41,085 nt of DNA from CAZDET01 sp964504335 (GCA_964504335.1 CAZDET010000046.1:1-41085), one strand, 5' to 3'. Counted from the first letter of the stretch, positions 25,063 to 34,478 are shown. Numbers and translations are program-made. Notes: generated from the sequence alone by a model not told the origin.

Positions 25063-26499
25063 TCAGGGAGCCGTTCGCGCTGCGCGGAAGCCATAGGCGA
25101 CATTGCGGGGGCCGCCGCTCCAGGCGCCGTACAAGCGGTAGGCGATGGGGCTGTAGGGGTTGAAGTCGCCCCAGCCCGGTCGGCCATAGTAGCCGCCACC
25201 GCGGTAGCCGTAGCCGGCGGATTCGCCATGGAAGCCGGTGGGCCATTCATTGACGTCGGCGAAGCCGTAGTAGTCGACCGTGCCGTTGCCATGCGGGCCG
25301 GTGAATTGGCGGCCGACTAAATCGGCGGGGGTGATGACTTTTTCCCACATGCCGCCGGCTAAATCCAAGACCCAGTAATAGGAAGCGCCAAAGGCCGTGC
25401 GGTTGACTTCGGTGAGATCGGCTTCGGTGAGGCCGTTGAGCATCTGCATGGCTTTGGTGTCGGGATCGACGGTGCGCATCAGGCCGTCGAGGGAGCTGTT
25501 GTTCCAAGGGTATTCGAGCGGCAGCGGGGATTGGGGCCCACAGGCGGCTTTGGTGTACTCAAATTCGGTGTAGGGCCGCAGGGCTGCCCAATCGGTCCAG
25601 GCCATCATATCGTCCCAGTGCATGAACACATTGCGGCGGGTTGGGGCATCGGCCACGTAGCAGTCGCCCTCCAGGTGGATAGTACCGCCGGCATCGGAAT
25701 AGCCCCTCGATCCAAAATTGGCGCGGTGAGCGGCTGGAAAATCGCCCAAGGTATTGAGAAAATCGGCGTATAGGCCCTGTGATAATTCGTATTTCATCAA
25801 ATAGAAAGCCCCATAGCCATTGGGAAAGCTGGGGGGAATGGGGCCCCGTTGGTCACCCTGGTAGATGATATCCTCCACCCGGTAGTTAAGCGACCCGACT
25901 TCCGGCCCAACGGGAATCTCCTGATCGGCGGAGGTAATTTGGTATAAACCGTCAAAGGTACCACCCGTTCCAGAGCGGTAGTAAGCGCCGAAATTCAACG
26001 CCAACGTATCCGGATCGCCCAGCGAGAAGGGGCCTTCCGGAATATAGACCATCTCCACGCCGTAGCACCGTAGTTGCGCATTTCCAGGGTAGTTGAGAAC
26101 CGGCCCGGCCGACGTATCCAGTGCCACGTAAAAGCGGTAGGAGAGAGGCCCCCTGTACTCCTCGCGGGCGTAGACGAAGACCCCGGTTCTGTCCTCCGCT
26201 ACATCCAACGCTGCCTCCGGCATGGTTGCATCGCCCTTGTACAATTGCTCCGCCGAGCCTGGCTCGAGAAAAATGTGGGCGGAGGCCCCATCTTCCGTAA
26301 GGTACTTCAGAAAGATCCAGGCGGCGTCGTGGTTGCGGGCATTGTGCCAGCTGTTTTCCCACTCCAGTGTCACTACAAATCCGCGTGAGCGGGTATTGTC
26401 AGCGCCCTCAATGCGTTCTACGTGGGTGATTTGAAGGTTGGTGGTGTGGGCGGTTTGGAGGAGTAAAAAGGCTGTCAGGAGGAGGAGTATTGGTCTCAT
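25063..26499 (-). CDS. Secreted SUMF1 (formylglycine-enzyme fold) protein
   Basis: A 478-residue protein from the minus-strand ATG at 26499, with a signal peptide to about residue 20. Residues 20-150 form a beta-rich N-terminal domain. From about residue 155 the FGE-sulfatase/SUMF1 fold is recognisable: V-Y-I-P-E-G-P-F-S-L-G-D, M-K-Y-E-L-S-Q-G-L-Y-A-D-F-L-N and the closing G-F-R-A-A-R. Catalytic FGE enzymes carry an active-site Cys pair shortly before that last motif. Here the region reads L-Y-G-A-W-S-G-G-P-R-N with no Cys, so it is probably not a formylglycine generator. Non-catalytic SUMF1 proteins include GldK of the gliding/T9SS machinery, but there is no gldLMN next to this one. Confidence 0.8.
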   Translation of the reverse strand: MRPILLLLTAFLLLQTAHTTNLQITHVERIEGADNTRSRGFVVTLEWENSWHNARNHDAAWIFLKYLTEDGASAHIFLEPGSAEQLYKGDATMPEAALDVAEDRTGVFVYAREEYRGPLSYRFYVALDTSAGPVLNYPGNAQLRCYGVEMVYIPEGPFSLGDPDTLALNFGAYYRSGTGGTFDGLYQITSADQEIPVGPEVGSLNYRVEDIIYQGDQRGPIPPSFPNGYGAFYLMKYELSQGLYADFLNTLGDFPAAHRANFGSRGYSDAGGTIHLEGDCYVADAPTRRNVFMHWDDMMAWTDWAALRPYTEFEYTKAACGPQSPLPLEYPWNNSSLDGLMRTVDPDTKAMQMLNGLTEADLTEVNRTAFGASYYWVLDLAGGMWEKVITPADLVGRQFTGPHGNGTVDYYGFADVNEWPTGFHGESAGYGYRGGGYYGRPGWGDFNPYSPIAYRLYGAWSGGPRNVAYGFRAARTAP

Positions 26500-26606
26500 A
26501 ATCTTTGATTTATACTGTAATGCTATAAATTGCATTTTAGCATATGGACGTCTTGGACGATCTATTATTTCTTTAATGCTTTAAGAATTCAAAAGGCCTC
26601 ATAAAA

Positions 26607-28100
26607 TTAAAGCGTCACCAACACCTTCCGATTAATCTTCCCCGTATCGCTCTTGGGTAGTTCAGTTAAGAATACAAACTGCTTGGGCACTTTGAATTTA
26701 GCCAGGCGATCGCGGCAGTAGGTCGTGAGGATCTCCGCGGATAAGGTAGGGTGGGAAGAGACGATGAAAGCCTTGCCCGTTTCGCCCCACTGGGGGTCGG
26801 GTACGCCGATGACGACGGCCTCCGATACTTGGGGGTGAGCGACCAACACCCGCTCCACTTCGGCGGGATAGACATTTTCGCCCCCGGAGATAAACATGTT
26901 TTTGATGCGATCAACGACGTACAAGTAGCCTTCGGTATCCACCCGCACGATGTCCCCTGTGTGGAACCAGCCATCGCGGATGGCCTTTTGGGTAGCTTCA
27001 TCGTTGTGCCAATAGCCGGGCGTCACCATGGGGCCACGCAGGAGTAATTCGCCGGGCTGATTGGGGCCACAATCCTGGCCGTGCTCGTCGACGACTTTCG
27101 TTTGCACGTAAAAATTGGGTCGGCCGATGGAGCCTTGCTTGCGGATCGCATCGTCGTGGTGGAGCGAGGTCAGATTGGGGCCTACCTCCGTCATGCCATA
27201 GCCCTGGCGAATGTAGACGCCCCGGTTTTGCCACTTCTCGATCAATGGGATGGCCATCGCTTCTCCACCTACGATGAAGTATAGGAGGCTTGATAAATCG
27301 GCTGTATCGAAATCGGGGATGGAGGCCATGCGCTGCAGCATGGTAGGGACTCCCATAAATATGGTAGGTCGTTCGTTGCGGAAGCTGGCCAGTACTTCTG
27401 CGGGGTCGAATTTTTTCAGGAGGCACACGTAGCCTCCGTGGTGCAGGAAGGGCGTCAGCAGCACGTTCCAGCCGCCCGTATGGAAAGGAGGCATGCAACT
27501 AACCGTCCGGCTATCGGGGTTGACCACCAGGCTCATGGCCGTATTGATGCTGTTCCAAAAGAGCATCCTGTGAGTATAGAGGGCTCCTTTCGGATAGCCG
27601 GTGGTGCCCGAGGTGTAGAGGATAAAAATGGGGTGGTCAGCACCAATCTTAACTTCCGGTAGCTCCGGGTCGGGTTGTTGGCGCAGCTCTTCTATCAATC
27701 CGTCGATGGGCAGGCCTTTGCCGCTCTGCATCACCGCACAGGTTTCCAGCCTCGCTTCCCAACCGGCGGGATAAAATAGCAGGCTCGGAACGGCATCTTT
27801 CAGTTGGTAATCCAGCTCTGAAGCCGTCAAGCGATAATTGAGCGGGACAAGCGTAAATCCTTGTTTTTGAGCGGCTACAAACAACACGATGTATTCCAGG
27901 CAGAACTCCGCCAACACCGCGATGCGATCGCCCTTTCGCAGCTCAAACGTGGCTTGTAAGTAGTAGCTCAGTCGATCCCCCAGTTCGTTCAACTCCAGGT
28001 AGGTCAATGAACGGCCGGTCTCCCATTCCGAAACGGCCGTTTTATGGGGAGTGTAAGTGGCCCACTTTCGAGTCCAGTCTGTGTCAACCTCGTACTGCAT
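26607..28100 (-). CDS. Acyl-CoA synthetase (AMP-binding)
   Basis: A 497-residue member of the ANL superfamily that activates a carboxylate with ATP and joins it to CoA. The motifs are complete: P-loop Y-T-S-G-T-T-G-Y-P-K-G near residue 173, Y-G-M-T-E-V-G-P, W-F-H-T-G-D-I, hinge R-I-K-N-M-F-I-S-G-G-E-N and the catalytic Lys in K-S-D-T-G-K. The overall pattern is that of fatty- or aromatic-acid CoA ligases. It is the last gene of a tight minus-strand operon, 30 bases after the KASIII-like gene, so its acyl-CoA product is likely the substrate of that enzyme. The chain length or ring cannot be deduced. Confidence 0.92.
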   Translation of the reverse strand: MQYEVDTDWTRKWATYTPHKTAVSEWETGRSLTYLELNELGDRLSYYLQATFELRKGDRIAVLAEFCLEYIVLFVAAQKQGFTLVPLNYRLTASELDYQLKDAVPSLLFYPAGWEARLETCAVMQSGKGLPIDGLIEELRQQPDPELPEVKIGADHPIFILYTSGTTGYPKGALYTHRMLFWNSINTAMSLVVNPDSRTVSCMPPFHTGGWNVLLTPFLHHGGYVCLLKKFDPAEVLASFRNERPTIFMGVPTMLQRMASIPDFDTADLSSLLYFIVGGEAMAIPLIEKWQNRGVYIRQGYGMTEVGPNLTSLHHDDAIRKQGSIGRPNFYVQTKVVDEHGQDCGPNQPGELLLRGPMVTPGYWHNDEATQKAIRDGWFHTGDIVRVDTEGYLYVVDRIKNMFISGGENVYPAEVERVLVAHPQVSEAVVIGVPDPQWGETGKAFIVSSHPTLSAEILTTYCRDRLAKFKVPKQFVFLTELPKSDTGKINRKVLVTL

Positions 28101-28130
28101 AAAATGGACATTTGTTTGCTAGCTGTTAAA

Positions 28131-29120
28131 CTACAGCCTAAAAGCCGCACTCGCAAACGCCAATCCCCCCCCCGAACCGATAAAGAACACCAAATCACCG
28201 GGACCGACCAGCTTCTGCTCCATGGCTTCGTTGAAAGCCATGGGAATGCAAGCCGATCCGGTATAACCATAGCAGTGCATGATCGTGTGCCCGCGCTCGC
28301 GGGGTACCTCCAGCCGATCGAGGGTTTCGTAAATACTGTTGATGTTGATCTGGGTGATGAAGTAGCGCGCCACATCCGCTGGTTCCGTGCCGGTGCGCTC
28401 GTTCAGGGTGCGCGCCATGCGCGACCAGGTTTCCGGATTGAGCTCCTTCGGAAATTTTCGCACGAATTTCAGGCGGTGATCCTGGTTTTCGAGCACGGGA
28501 TCACTGATGGGATGGCGGGTACCGCCTCCGTAAATGCCCATCCACTCGGCATACTCGCCGCGGGTGAGTAATTCACTGGCCAGGTAGCCGCGTTGCGGAT
28601 CGGTTTCGGCTCGTAGTAGCACGGCTCCGGCACCATCGGCGAATAGGGTGACCGTCTTTTTATCCTGCAGATTGAGGTACTTACTCATCGCGTACGCACC
28701 GACTACGAGAATGTGTTGGTACTGCTCATCGGAGCGAATGTACTTCGCCCCCATATCCAAAGCAGTGACAAAGCCGGCACAGGCGGTATTGATGTCGAAG
28801 GTTCCCGCTTGTGTGGCACCTAGGCGATGCTGCACCACGGAGGCGGTGGAGGGAGAAATGAACTCCGGCGTATCCGTGGCCACAATTAATAAGTCTACCT
28901 CGGATGCGGGCACTCCGGCCCGCTCGAGGACCTGTCGGGCCGCTGCTTCGGCTAGATCGGCCGTGCTTTCGTTTTCGGCACACCAGCGGCGCTCGCGAAT
29001 CTGCACGTTTTCGCGTAGCCAGGTGTCGACATCTTCCCCCAGTAAATCGTTGAAATATTGATTCGTCAGAATGCGCGCCGGGGCATACGCTCCCGAGGCA
29101 ACGATGACGGCATTGCGCAT
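28131..29120 (-). CDS. KASIII-like (FabH fold) protein with altered catalytic triad
   Basis: A 329-residue thiolase-fold enzyme. The nucleophile C114 in N-T-A-C-A-G-F is intact. FabH enzymes use His in H-Q-A-N and Asn in G-N-T to drive decarboxylation of malonyl-ACP. By alignment to E. coli FabH these are T256 (T-Q-I-N) and Y286 (C-Y-G-Y-T-G-S-A). It should therefore be able to take an acyl group but not carry out normal decarboxylative condensation. An acyltransferase or non-decarboxylative thiolase-type role is possible. The A-D-G-A-G-A and C-terminal G-S-G-G-G motifs are present. It lies between a symporter (11 bases) and an acyl-CoA ligase (30 bases). Confidence 0.88.
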   Translation of the reverse strand: MRNAVIVASGAYAPARILTNQYFNDLLGEDVDTWLRENVQIRERRWCAENESTADLAEAAARQVLERAGVPASEVDLLIVATDTPEFISPSTASVVQHRLGATQAGTFDINTACAGFVTALDMGAKYIRSDEQYQHILVVGAYAMSKYLNLQDKKTVTLFADGAGAVLLRAETDPQRGYLASELLTRGEYAEWMGIYGGGTRHPISDPVLENQDHRLKFVRKFPKELNPETWSRMARTLNERTGTEPADVARYFITQININSIYETLDRLEVPRERGHTIMHCYGYTGSACIPMAFNEAMEQKLVGPGDLVFFIGSGGGLAFASAAFRL

Positions 29121-29131
29121 GATCGCTTGTT

Positions 29132-30616
29132 TTAATTCCGGTCGAGCCAGGCCCCAATCAGGGCCGGAATCAAGCCGGTAAATAATCCAAATGTGGCGGT
29201 TAGACCAGGGTTGGCAAAGGCCAGGCCCGAATCCGGAAACCAGCGCTCACCAAAAAAGAACAATAGAAAATGAACACTAATGCCCGCTACCGAGCAAATC
29301 CAGACGAGCCGAGTAGAGACGCGCCGGAAATACATGCCTACTACCAACGGTGGCACGGCTGCGACCACCAATGCGTACACTCCGGTTTGACCAAAAATAC
29401 CCAGTAAGGCCGGCGGGTGTAGCGATACAAAAAAGGCGGCAACGGCAATTACAATCAGTACAACATGACTCGCCTGATAGGCCAGCTTCATCTTTTCAGA
29501 TTCCGATCGGCCCGAATTACCGCGGTTCATCAGGTTGAGTACAATATCGTTGGCCGTAATTGTGGAAATACCAACGAGCAATCCATCCAGAGTCGACATA
29601 GCAGCGGCCAGTAGCACCACGCTGATGATGGTAAAAATCCAATCCGGAAAGGCTTCCTGCAAATAGACTGTCATGACCAAATCCTGGCGGAAAGCCCCGG
29701 TTTCTGTGTCCACGAGCAAGGCGGGGTCCAGGGTGATGCGCGCCCAAAATCCGGCCAGCAAGAGCAAGCAAAACAATAGAAAAACAACACTGAAAATGAT
29801 AATGTAGCGCTTCACCGACCGGTCGGACTTTACATACAGGGCCTTGGTGAGAATGTGGGGTTGGCAAACCAGTGCCCCACCGATGCAAAAGCCCGCTACG
29901 TAAACGGAAAAATAGTCGTTGTAAAGCCGGCTCTCTGGATTAACCGCTTTGACTAAATTCGGATCTATTTGGGCTAATTGTTCCCAAATAGGCACCTCAC
30001 TGGCTAGTGTGAGTTGCAGCCCCGTCCACAGCACTAGCAGCGTTACCAATATCATGAGGGAACCCTGGAGTAAATTCGTGAAGACATGGGCGTAGGTACC
30101 TCCAAACAACACATAGGCCGTTACAAAAATCAGCGTAATCAGCAGAGCTACCAAATTGGAGACGCCCAATAGTTGTTGCATCACAATGGAAATACCCCCA
30201 ACTAATAGTACGACAAAGGCAAACGTCAGTAAATTCAACAGCGCAAAATACAGGGAGAAATTGCGGTTCCTGTACCGCTTGCCAATCCAATCCGGGATCG
30301 TGAGCGCCTTCATCTCTTCCCCGAGGGATCGAAATCGAAAGGACAACAGCAACAGCATTCCCACGAAGCCCAGATAAACCCCCGTGGCCAGGTGCATGAA
30401 CGCCGCCAGCCCGTCGACGTATACAAAGCCCGGATTAATGATAAAAGTGGCTGCGGAAGCCGTGCTGGCGGCCAGGGTAATACCGACCGCCATCGGCGAC
30501 AGGTCGCCCTTACCGATTGCAAAGCTCCCGAAGCCCTCCGTGCGTCTGAAGCCCAGGTAGCCTAGATAGGATGTACCAATCAGATAAATGATAAATAGAA
30601 TCCAGGCTAGGCTCAT
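29132..30616 (-). CDS. Sodium:solute symporter (SSS family)
   Basis: A 494-residue protein with about 13 membrane helices and the SSS family fold. Early motifs G-I-T-L-A-A-S-T-A-S-A-A-T-F and F-G-G-T-Y-A-H-V-F-T-N-L-L-Q-G are typical of sodium-coupled transporters of monocarboxylates, pantothenate, proline or sugars. The start is 3 bases after the TonB receptor stop. The order receptor, symporter, KASIII-like enzyme, acyl-CoA ligase suggests that it brings a carboxylic acid taken up by the receptor into the cytoplasm. The substrate is inferred from context only. Confidence 0.9.
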   Translation of the reverse strand: MSLAWILFIIYLIGTSYLGYLGFRRTEGFGSFAIGKGDLSPMAVGITLAASTASAATFIINPGFVYVDGLAAFMHLATGVYLGFVGMLLLLSFRFRSLGEEMKALTIPDWIGKRYRNRNFSLYFALLNLLTFAFVVLLVGGISIVMQQLLGVSNLVALLITLIFVTAYVLFGGTYAHVFTNLLQGSLMILVTLLVLWTGLQLTLASEVPIWEQLAQIDPNLVKAVNPESRLYNDYFSVYVAGFCIGGALVCQPHILTKALYVKSDRSVKRYIIIFSVVFLLFCLLLLAGFWARITLDPALLVDTETGAFRQDLVMTVYLQEAFPDWIFTIISVVLLAAAMSTLDGLLVGISTITANDIVLNLMNRGNSGRSESEKMKLAYQASHVVLIVIAVAAFFVSLHPPALLGIFGQTGVYALVVAAVPPLVVGMYFRRVSTRLVWICSVAGISVHFLLFFFGERWFPDSGLAFANPGLTATFGLFTGLIPALIGAWLDRN

Positions 30617-30619
30617 GGG

Positions 30620-33109
30620 TTAGTCGCGATTGCCGTTCAGTGCCGGCAGGTTGATCTGTAGTTGAACGGTGTACAAGCCTCGGGTCGGTGCCGAAGCGGT
30701 AAACTCGCGCAGGTCCTCGTTGAATAAGTTGGAGGCTGCCGCCGATACGGTAAATACGTCATTGATGTGGTAGCCAATACCCAAATCGACCGTGGCGAAT
30801 CCACCCAGCGGGCCAAAATTGAAAGTATCGGCGCTGCGGGCATTCTCTACGATGGGAACCCCCCGATAGGAGAACCCGGGTAGCGTTTCGGAAGCAATCT
30901 GGAAACTGGAGAAGTAGTTGTATTCTTCCACGAAGCGCAGGAAGCCGTTGGCAAAGAACTTGCTTCCGCGGTAATTGAAGCCGATACCACCTTTATTTTG
31001 GGGGGCATTTACCAGCAAATCCAGGAAATTGACCTCGCCGTCGCCGTTAAAGTCGTTGTCCAGATCGTCCTCGTCGAAGGAGTAATCGAAGAAGGAGTAA
31101 TTGGCCGTCACACTAAAGTTGGGCGTGAAGTAATAATTCAGGCCCAAGTCCAATCCGTAGGTATTGACCTCACCGAAGTTGATGTAAGTGAAGACGAGGC
31201 CGCCAAAGGCATCAAAGCCCGACTGGACTTCCCGGATCGGGGTGTCGCCCCGCTCCGTAGTGACGCCGATACTGGTAACCGGACTGAGGAAGTCGCTGGA
31301 AATATTGTAATAGGCGTTCGCGTCGATAAATAGCTTGTTTTCAACCAGTTGGCCTCGGTAGCCTAATTCAAAGGTTTGCAGTTGCTCTACGGATTGGCGC
31401 TCCACCATTCCGCCGTCTATCTGCGTGAACCCTTCCGCGTTTCCGAGGATAAGTCCGCTAAACAAATCGCCAAACATATTCAGAATGGTCGGGGCGGCAA
31501 TGCCTTCGCCGTAAGTCAGGCGCCAGGTTCCTGTTTTGCCAACGTGGAGCAGTCCTAATTTTGGTACGAAGTTGAAGTCGTAGATTTCGTGGTTATCGGC
31601 GCGGGCGGCGGCGATGGCACGGAAGCCATTGCCGAGTTCGTACGTAAAGTGGGCATAGCCTCCCACTTGAGAAATGTCGATGAAGTCGTCCTCGTCTTCA
31701 TCGAGAAGGTAGGTACCCAGGCTGTTAGCTTTATCGAGCTGATATTGAACGCCGGCTACTACATTCAGCCTTCCAAACTGATTGTTGTACTGCACTTCGG
31801 CATTCCAGCGGCGGGAATCATCCTGGAAGAGGGCCCCACTGGCAAAGGAGGCTTCACCCCGCGCTTCGGCATCGGAAAATCCCGCGTCCAATAATCGATA
31901 GTACTGTTTGGTCCGATCATCAATGGAGTAAGTGTCATCGGTTTTACTGGTGGTATAGTACACCTGGGCAAAAAACCGGCCGGTATTCAGGCGCAATTGG
32001 TAGTAATTGATGTTCCAGTCGATGATTTGGTTGCGGCCCACATTGGTGGGAGAGAGGTAAGTACTATTGCTGTAGCCGGTGTTGAAAATCAGGTCGGTCT
32101 GGTCGGAAAGGCTGTAGTAGAGCGCTGCTTCCCCGCGGAGGAACTCGATGTCTTCGTCCAGCTCCAGCTCCGGGTAGCCTTCGGCCTGACCGTCGGGAAT
32201 GGGATTGCCCATATCGTCGAAAGCACCGACACGATCGATGAATACCGAATCGGTAAAATCGAATTCATTGGCGGTTATGTACTCGCCGCTGACTTTAAAC
32301 GCAAATTTATCGTTGATTTCCTGGGCGTAGCGCAGGCGACCGGAAAAGAAGGCCTCTCCGTCGCCGCTGATACCCGGGTTAATCGCAATGGTAGTTCCCT
32401 CCGAGGTGCGAGGGTCCTTCGTGATGGTGTTCAGCAAGCCGTTGTGGGCGTTGGGGCCATACAGGGTAGCATTGGGCCCGAGAATGACTTCGAATTGCTC
32501 GATATCTTCTTTTACTACGGTGTTGAGTGGCCCAAGGGGCAGGCCGGTAGCGATTAGTGTCGAGTAGCGTCCGTCGGTGACTTGCAGGTTCTTGGCATTA
32601 AAGTTGGAATTGAACCCCCGAATGTTGAAGGCCGGGGTAGCAATGCCCGCCCGAAAGTAATCGATACCCTTTTCGCGGGCGATCAGCTCGGCTGGATTAC
32701 CGGCGTATTCTTCAATTTCGCGGGCAAACACTGTAACGATGGTGGCCGGGGATTCGGTCAGCTTCTCCGGGCGGCGGCTACCCGACACAACTACTTCATC
32801 GAGAGAACTACCATACGACAGCACAAAATTGACGGTAATCGTCTCTCCTGCAGCAAGGGTAACTTCCGTTTCCTGAAATCCATAGCCGGTATAAGAAGCC
32901 ACCAGGCGATGCGTACCACTGGCCAGATTGAAGCGGTACGTGCCGTCAGCTTCCGTTACCGCCCCAATGGCAGTACCTTTCAAAAAGACGTTGGCACCGA
33001 TGAGGGCCTCGCCGGTATCATCCGTGATGCGCCCCTCCACCGTGCCGTCTTGGGCCCAGGCTCCGTAGCAGCATAGTAGCAATAAACAGAGCAGTAAAGT
33101 GTGTTTCAT
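30620..33109 (-). CDS. TonB-dependent outer-membrane receptor
   Basis: An 829-residue receptor. A signal peptide ends at about residue 19 (A-W-A-Q-D). Residues 22-100 are a carboxypeptidase-regulatory-like beta-sandwich and are followed by a TonB-box-like D-E-V-V-V-S-G-S-R. A plug domain lies at about 115-235 (F-N-I-R-G-F-N, Y-G-P-N-A-H-N-G) and a 22-strand barrel fills the remainder. There is no SusD partner, so it is not a classical glycan (SusCD) system. It is the first gene of the four-gene operon and presumably imports the substrate handled by the downstream symporter and CoA ligase. Confidence 0.92.
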   Translation of the reverse strand: MKHTLLLCLLLLCCYGAWAQDGTVEGRITDDTGEALIGANVFLKGTAIGAVTEADGTYRFNLASGTHRLVASYTGYGFQETEVTLAAGETITVNFVLSYGSSLDEVVVSGSRRPEKLTESPATIVTVFAREIEEYAGNPAELIAREKGIDYFRAGIATPAFNIRGFNSNFNAKNLQVTDGRYSTLIATGLPLGPLNTVVKEDIEQFEVILGPNATLYGPNAHNGLLNTITKDPRTSEGTTIAINPGISGDGEAFFSGRLRYAQEINDKFAFKVSGEYITANEFDFTDSVFIDRVGAFDDMGNPIPDGQAEGYPELELDEDIEFLRGEAALYYSLSDQTDLIFNTGYSNSTYLSPTNVGRNQIIDWNINYYQLRLNTGRFFAQVYYTTSKTDDTYSIDDRTKQYYRLLDAGFSDAEARGEASFASGALFQDDSRRWNAEVQYNNQFGRLNVVAGVQYQLDKANSLGTYLLDEDEDDFIDISQVGGYAHFTYELGNGFRAIAAARADNHEIYDFNFVPKLGLLHVGKTGTWRLTYGEGIAAPTILNMFGDLFSGLILGNAEGFTQIDGGMVERQSVEQLQTFELGYRGQLVENKLFIDANAYYNISSDFLSPVTSIGVTTERGDTPIREVQSGFDAFGGLVFTYINFGEVNTYGLDLGLNYYFTPNFSVTANYSFFDYSFDEDDLDNDFNGDGEVNFLDLLVNAPQNKGGIGFNYRGSKFFANGFLRFVEEYNYFSSFQIASETLPGFSYRGVPIVENARSADTFNFGPLGGFATVDLGIGYHINDVFTVSAAASNLFNEDLREFTASAPTRGLYTVQLQINLPALNGNRD

Positions 33110-33347
33110 ACTAGTTGGCTTTTAGCGATTGGTGCAATTAAGTTCTCCTAAACTAAATACCTGCCGAAGAATGATTGAAAATTGATCGATCGGTGGTATT
33201 TTATTTGGTAGTCAAATTAATAGGCTTCGAGAGAACCCACAGGGTATCGCCTCAACCAAATGAGGTTGACTATTGAGGCCTTTCCAAGAGTAATTCCGGA
33301 TAAGCTTTTGTATACAAGGGGCAAGAGATGTAACAAAAGGGGTTGAC
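33110..33347 (-). other. Leader/intergenic segment with two mutually exclusive hairpins
   Basis: Between the hydrolase and the TonB receptor, GCCTCAA (33249-33255) can pair with TTGAGGC (33273-33279), or the overlapping TCAACC (33252-33257) can pair with GGTTGA (33264-33269). The two stems exclude each other. No T-run follows either, so termination is uncertain; a role as RNA switch or processing site is speculative. Confidence 0.3.
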
Positions 33348-34274
33348 TTATTCTTCGACGAAATCAATAATTGTTTTGTTGACCAGCGCTTCCCCTTCCC
33401 ATTGGACGAAATGCCCAGCCTTTGGCACCATAACCAACCGGCTATTGGGTATAGCGGTCGCTCCACTTTGTGCTACTTTTTCCACGCTGAGGTCGGAATG
33501 CAGGAAGGTATTCGGAATTAGTCGATCGGCCTCGCCAAAGAATACGAGGGTGGGAAGCGAAATGTCGCCGAGTCGATCTGCTACGGGCGCTTCCAGCATG
33601 CCCTGTACGCATTTCGGAATCATGTTGCAGTAGGCTTCGTACGCGTCCGTCGCACGCATCTTCAAGCGGTCGGCTACCATGAACTGTGCGTCCTCCGGCA
33701 TATCGTAGAAATTGATATTGAAATTGTTGCGAATCTGCTCTTCCGTGCTAGCCTTGATGATTTCGGGCGTTACGTAAGTGTCGAAAAAGGCCCGATCCGA
33801 TTCGGAAAAGGTCTCAAACCCGGCAGGAGCCATTAGGACCAATCGATCAATAGCGCTGCTATCCGTCAGTACCGTATGCATTGCAATCTGGCCGCCCATT
33901 GAGTGCCCCACCAGGGTGACCTGTTGCAAGTCGAGTGCTTCGATCAACTGTAGTACGGTTTCGGCAAAGAACGGCATCGTCTGGGGGCCTACGGCAGCGG
34001 CCGATTTTCCGTATCCGGGTAAGTCGAGTGCAATGCACCGATAGTTGGCCTGAAGTGCGTCGATGTTCTTCTGCCAGGCCCGCAGGTAACTGCCCAAACC
34101 GTGGATGAATAGAAGGGTAGAGGTACCTTCGCCTTCATCGATGTAGGCAATGCGTTTTGCATCCGGCAATTCGACCGTTTGTACGTCGTAGGGATAGATC
34201 CAATTCATGGTATCCGATTGAGCATGCGTGGTGGCAGTTATCACCAGCAGCCCGAAGATTAGGAGGTATTTCAT
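33348..34274 (-). CDS. Secreted alpha/beta hydrolase
   Basis: A 308-residue protein with a signal peptide ending T-H-A-Q-S (about residue 19). The alpha/beta-hydrolase core is complete: H-G-L-G in the oxyanion loop, nucleophile S125 in G-H-S-M-G-G, D250 in F-G-E-A-D-R and H288 in K-A-G-H-F. Its overall look is that of esterases, lipases or meta-cleavage-product hydrolases. Located 238 bases upstream of the TonB receptor on the same strand, it probably hydrolyses an ester in the periplasm or outside the cell and supplies the imported acid. It is divergent from the SDR gene. Confidence 0.9.
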   Translation of the reverse strand: MKYLLIFGLLVITATTHAQSDTMNWIYPYDVQTVELPDAKRIAYIDEGEGTSTLLFIHGLGSYLRAWQKNIDALQANYRCIALDLPGYGKSAAAVGPQTMPFFAETVLQLIEALDLQQVTLVGHSMGGQIAMHTVLTDSSAIDRLVLMAPAGFETFSESDRAFFDTYVTPEIIKASTEEQIRNNFNINFYDMPEDAQFMVADRLKMRATDAYEAYCNMIPKCVQGMLEAPVADRLGDISLPTLVFFGEADRLIPNTFLHSDLSVEKVAQSGATAIPNSRLVMVPKAGHFVQWEGEALVNKTIIDFVEE

Positions 34275-34470
34275 TGGTCAATGGTGGTTATTCAACTCCC
34301 TAAGTACCGCAATAATTTTAAATCGGGAAGAAAACGAAGGTAAGTCCAGGCGTGCTTATTTTTGACCAGCTAATTGTTTATCATTGTTTTACGAAAAATT
34401 TTCATCAAAAAAATGAATAAGTCAACCCCGATAATCCCAGGAGATCACAGGTATCCAGAAGGGAAGAATA

Positions 34471-34478
34471 TAATTTTG
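34471..34478 (+). promoter_or_regulatory. TAATTTTG promoter element of the SDR gene
   Basis: An exact TAnnTTTG match 22 bases before the ATG of the SDR gene. No TTG is present at the -33 position. Confidence 0.45.
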
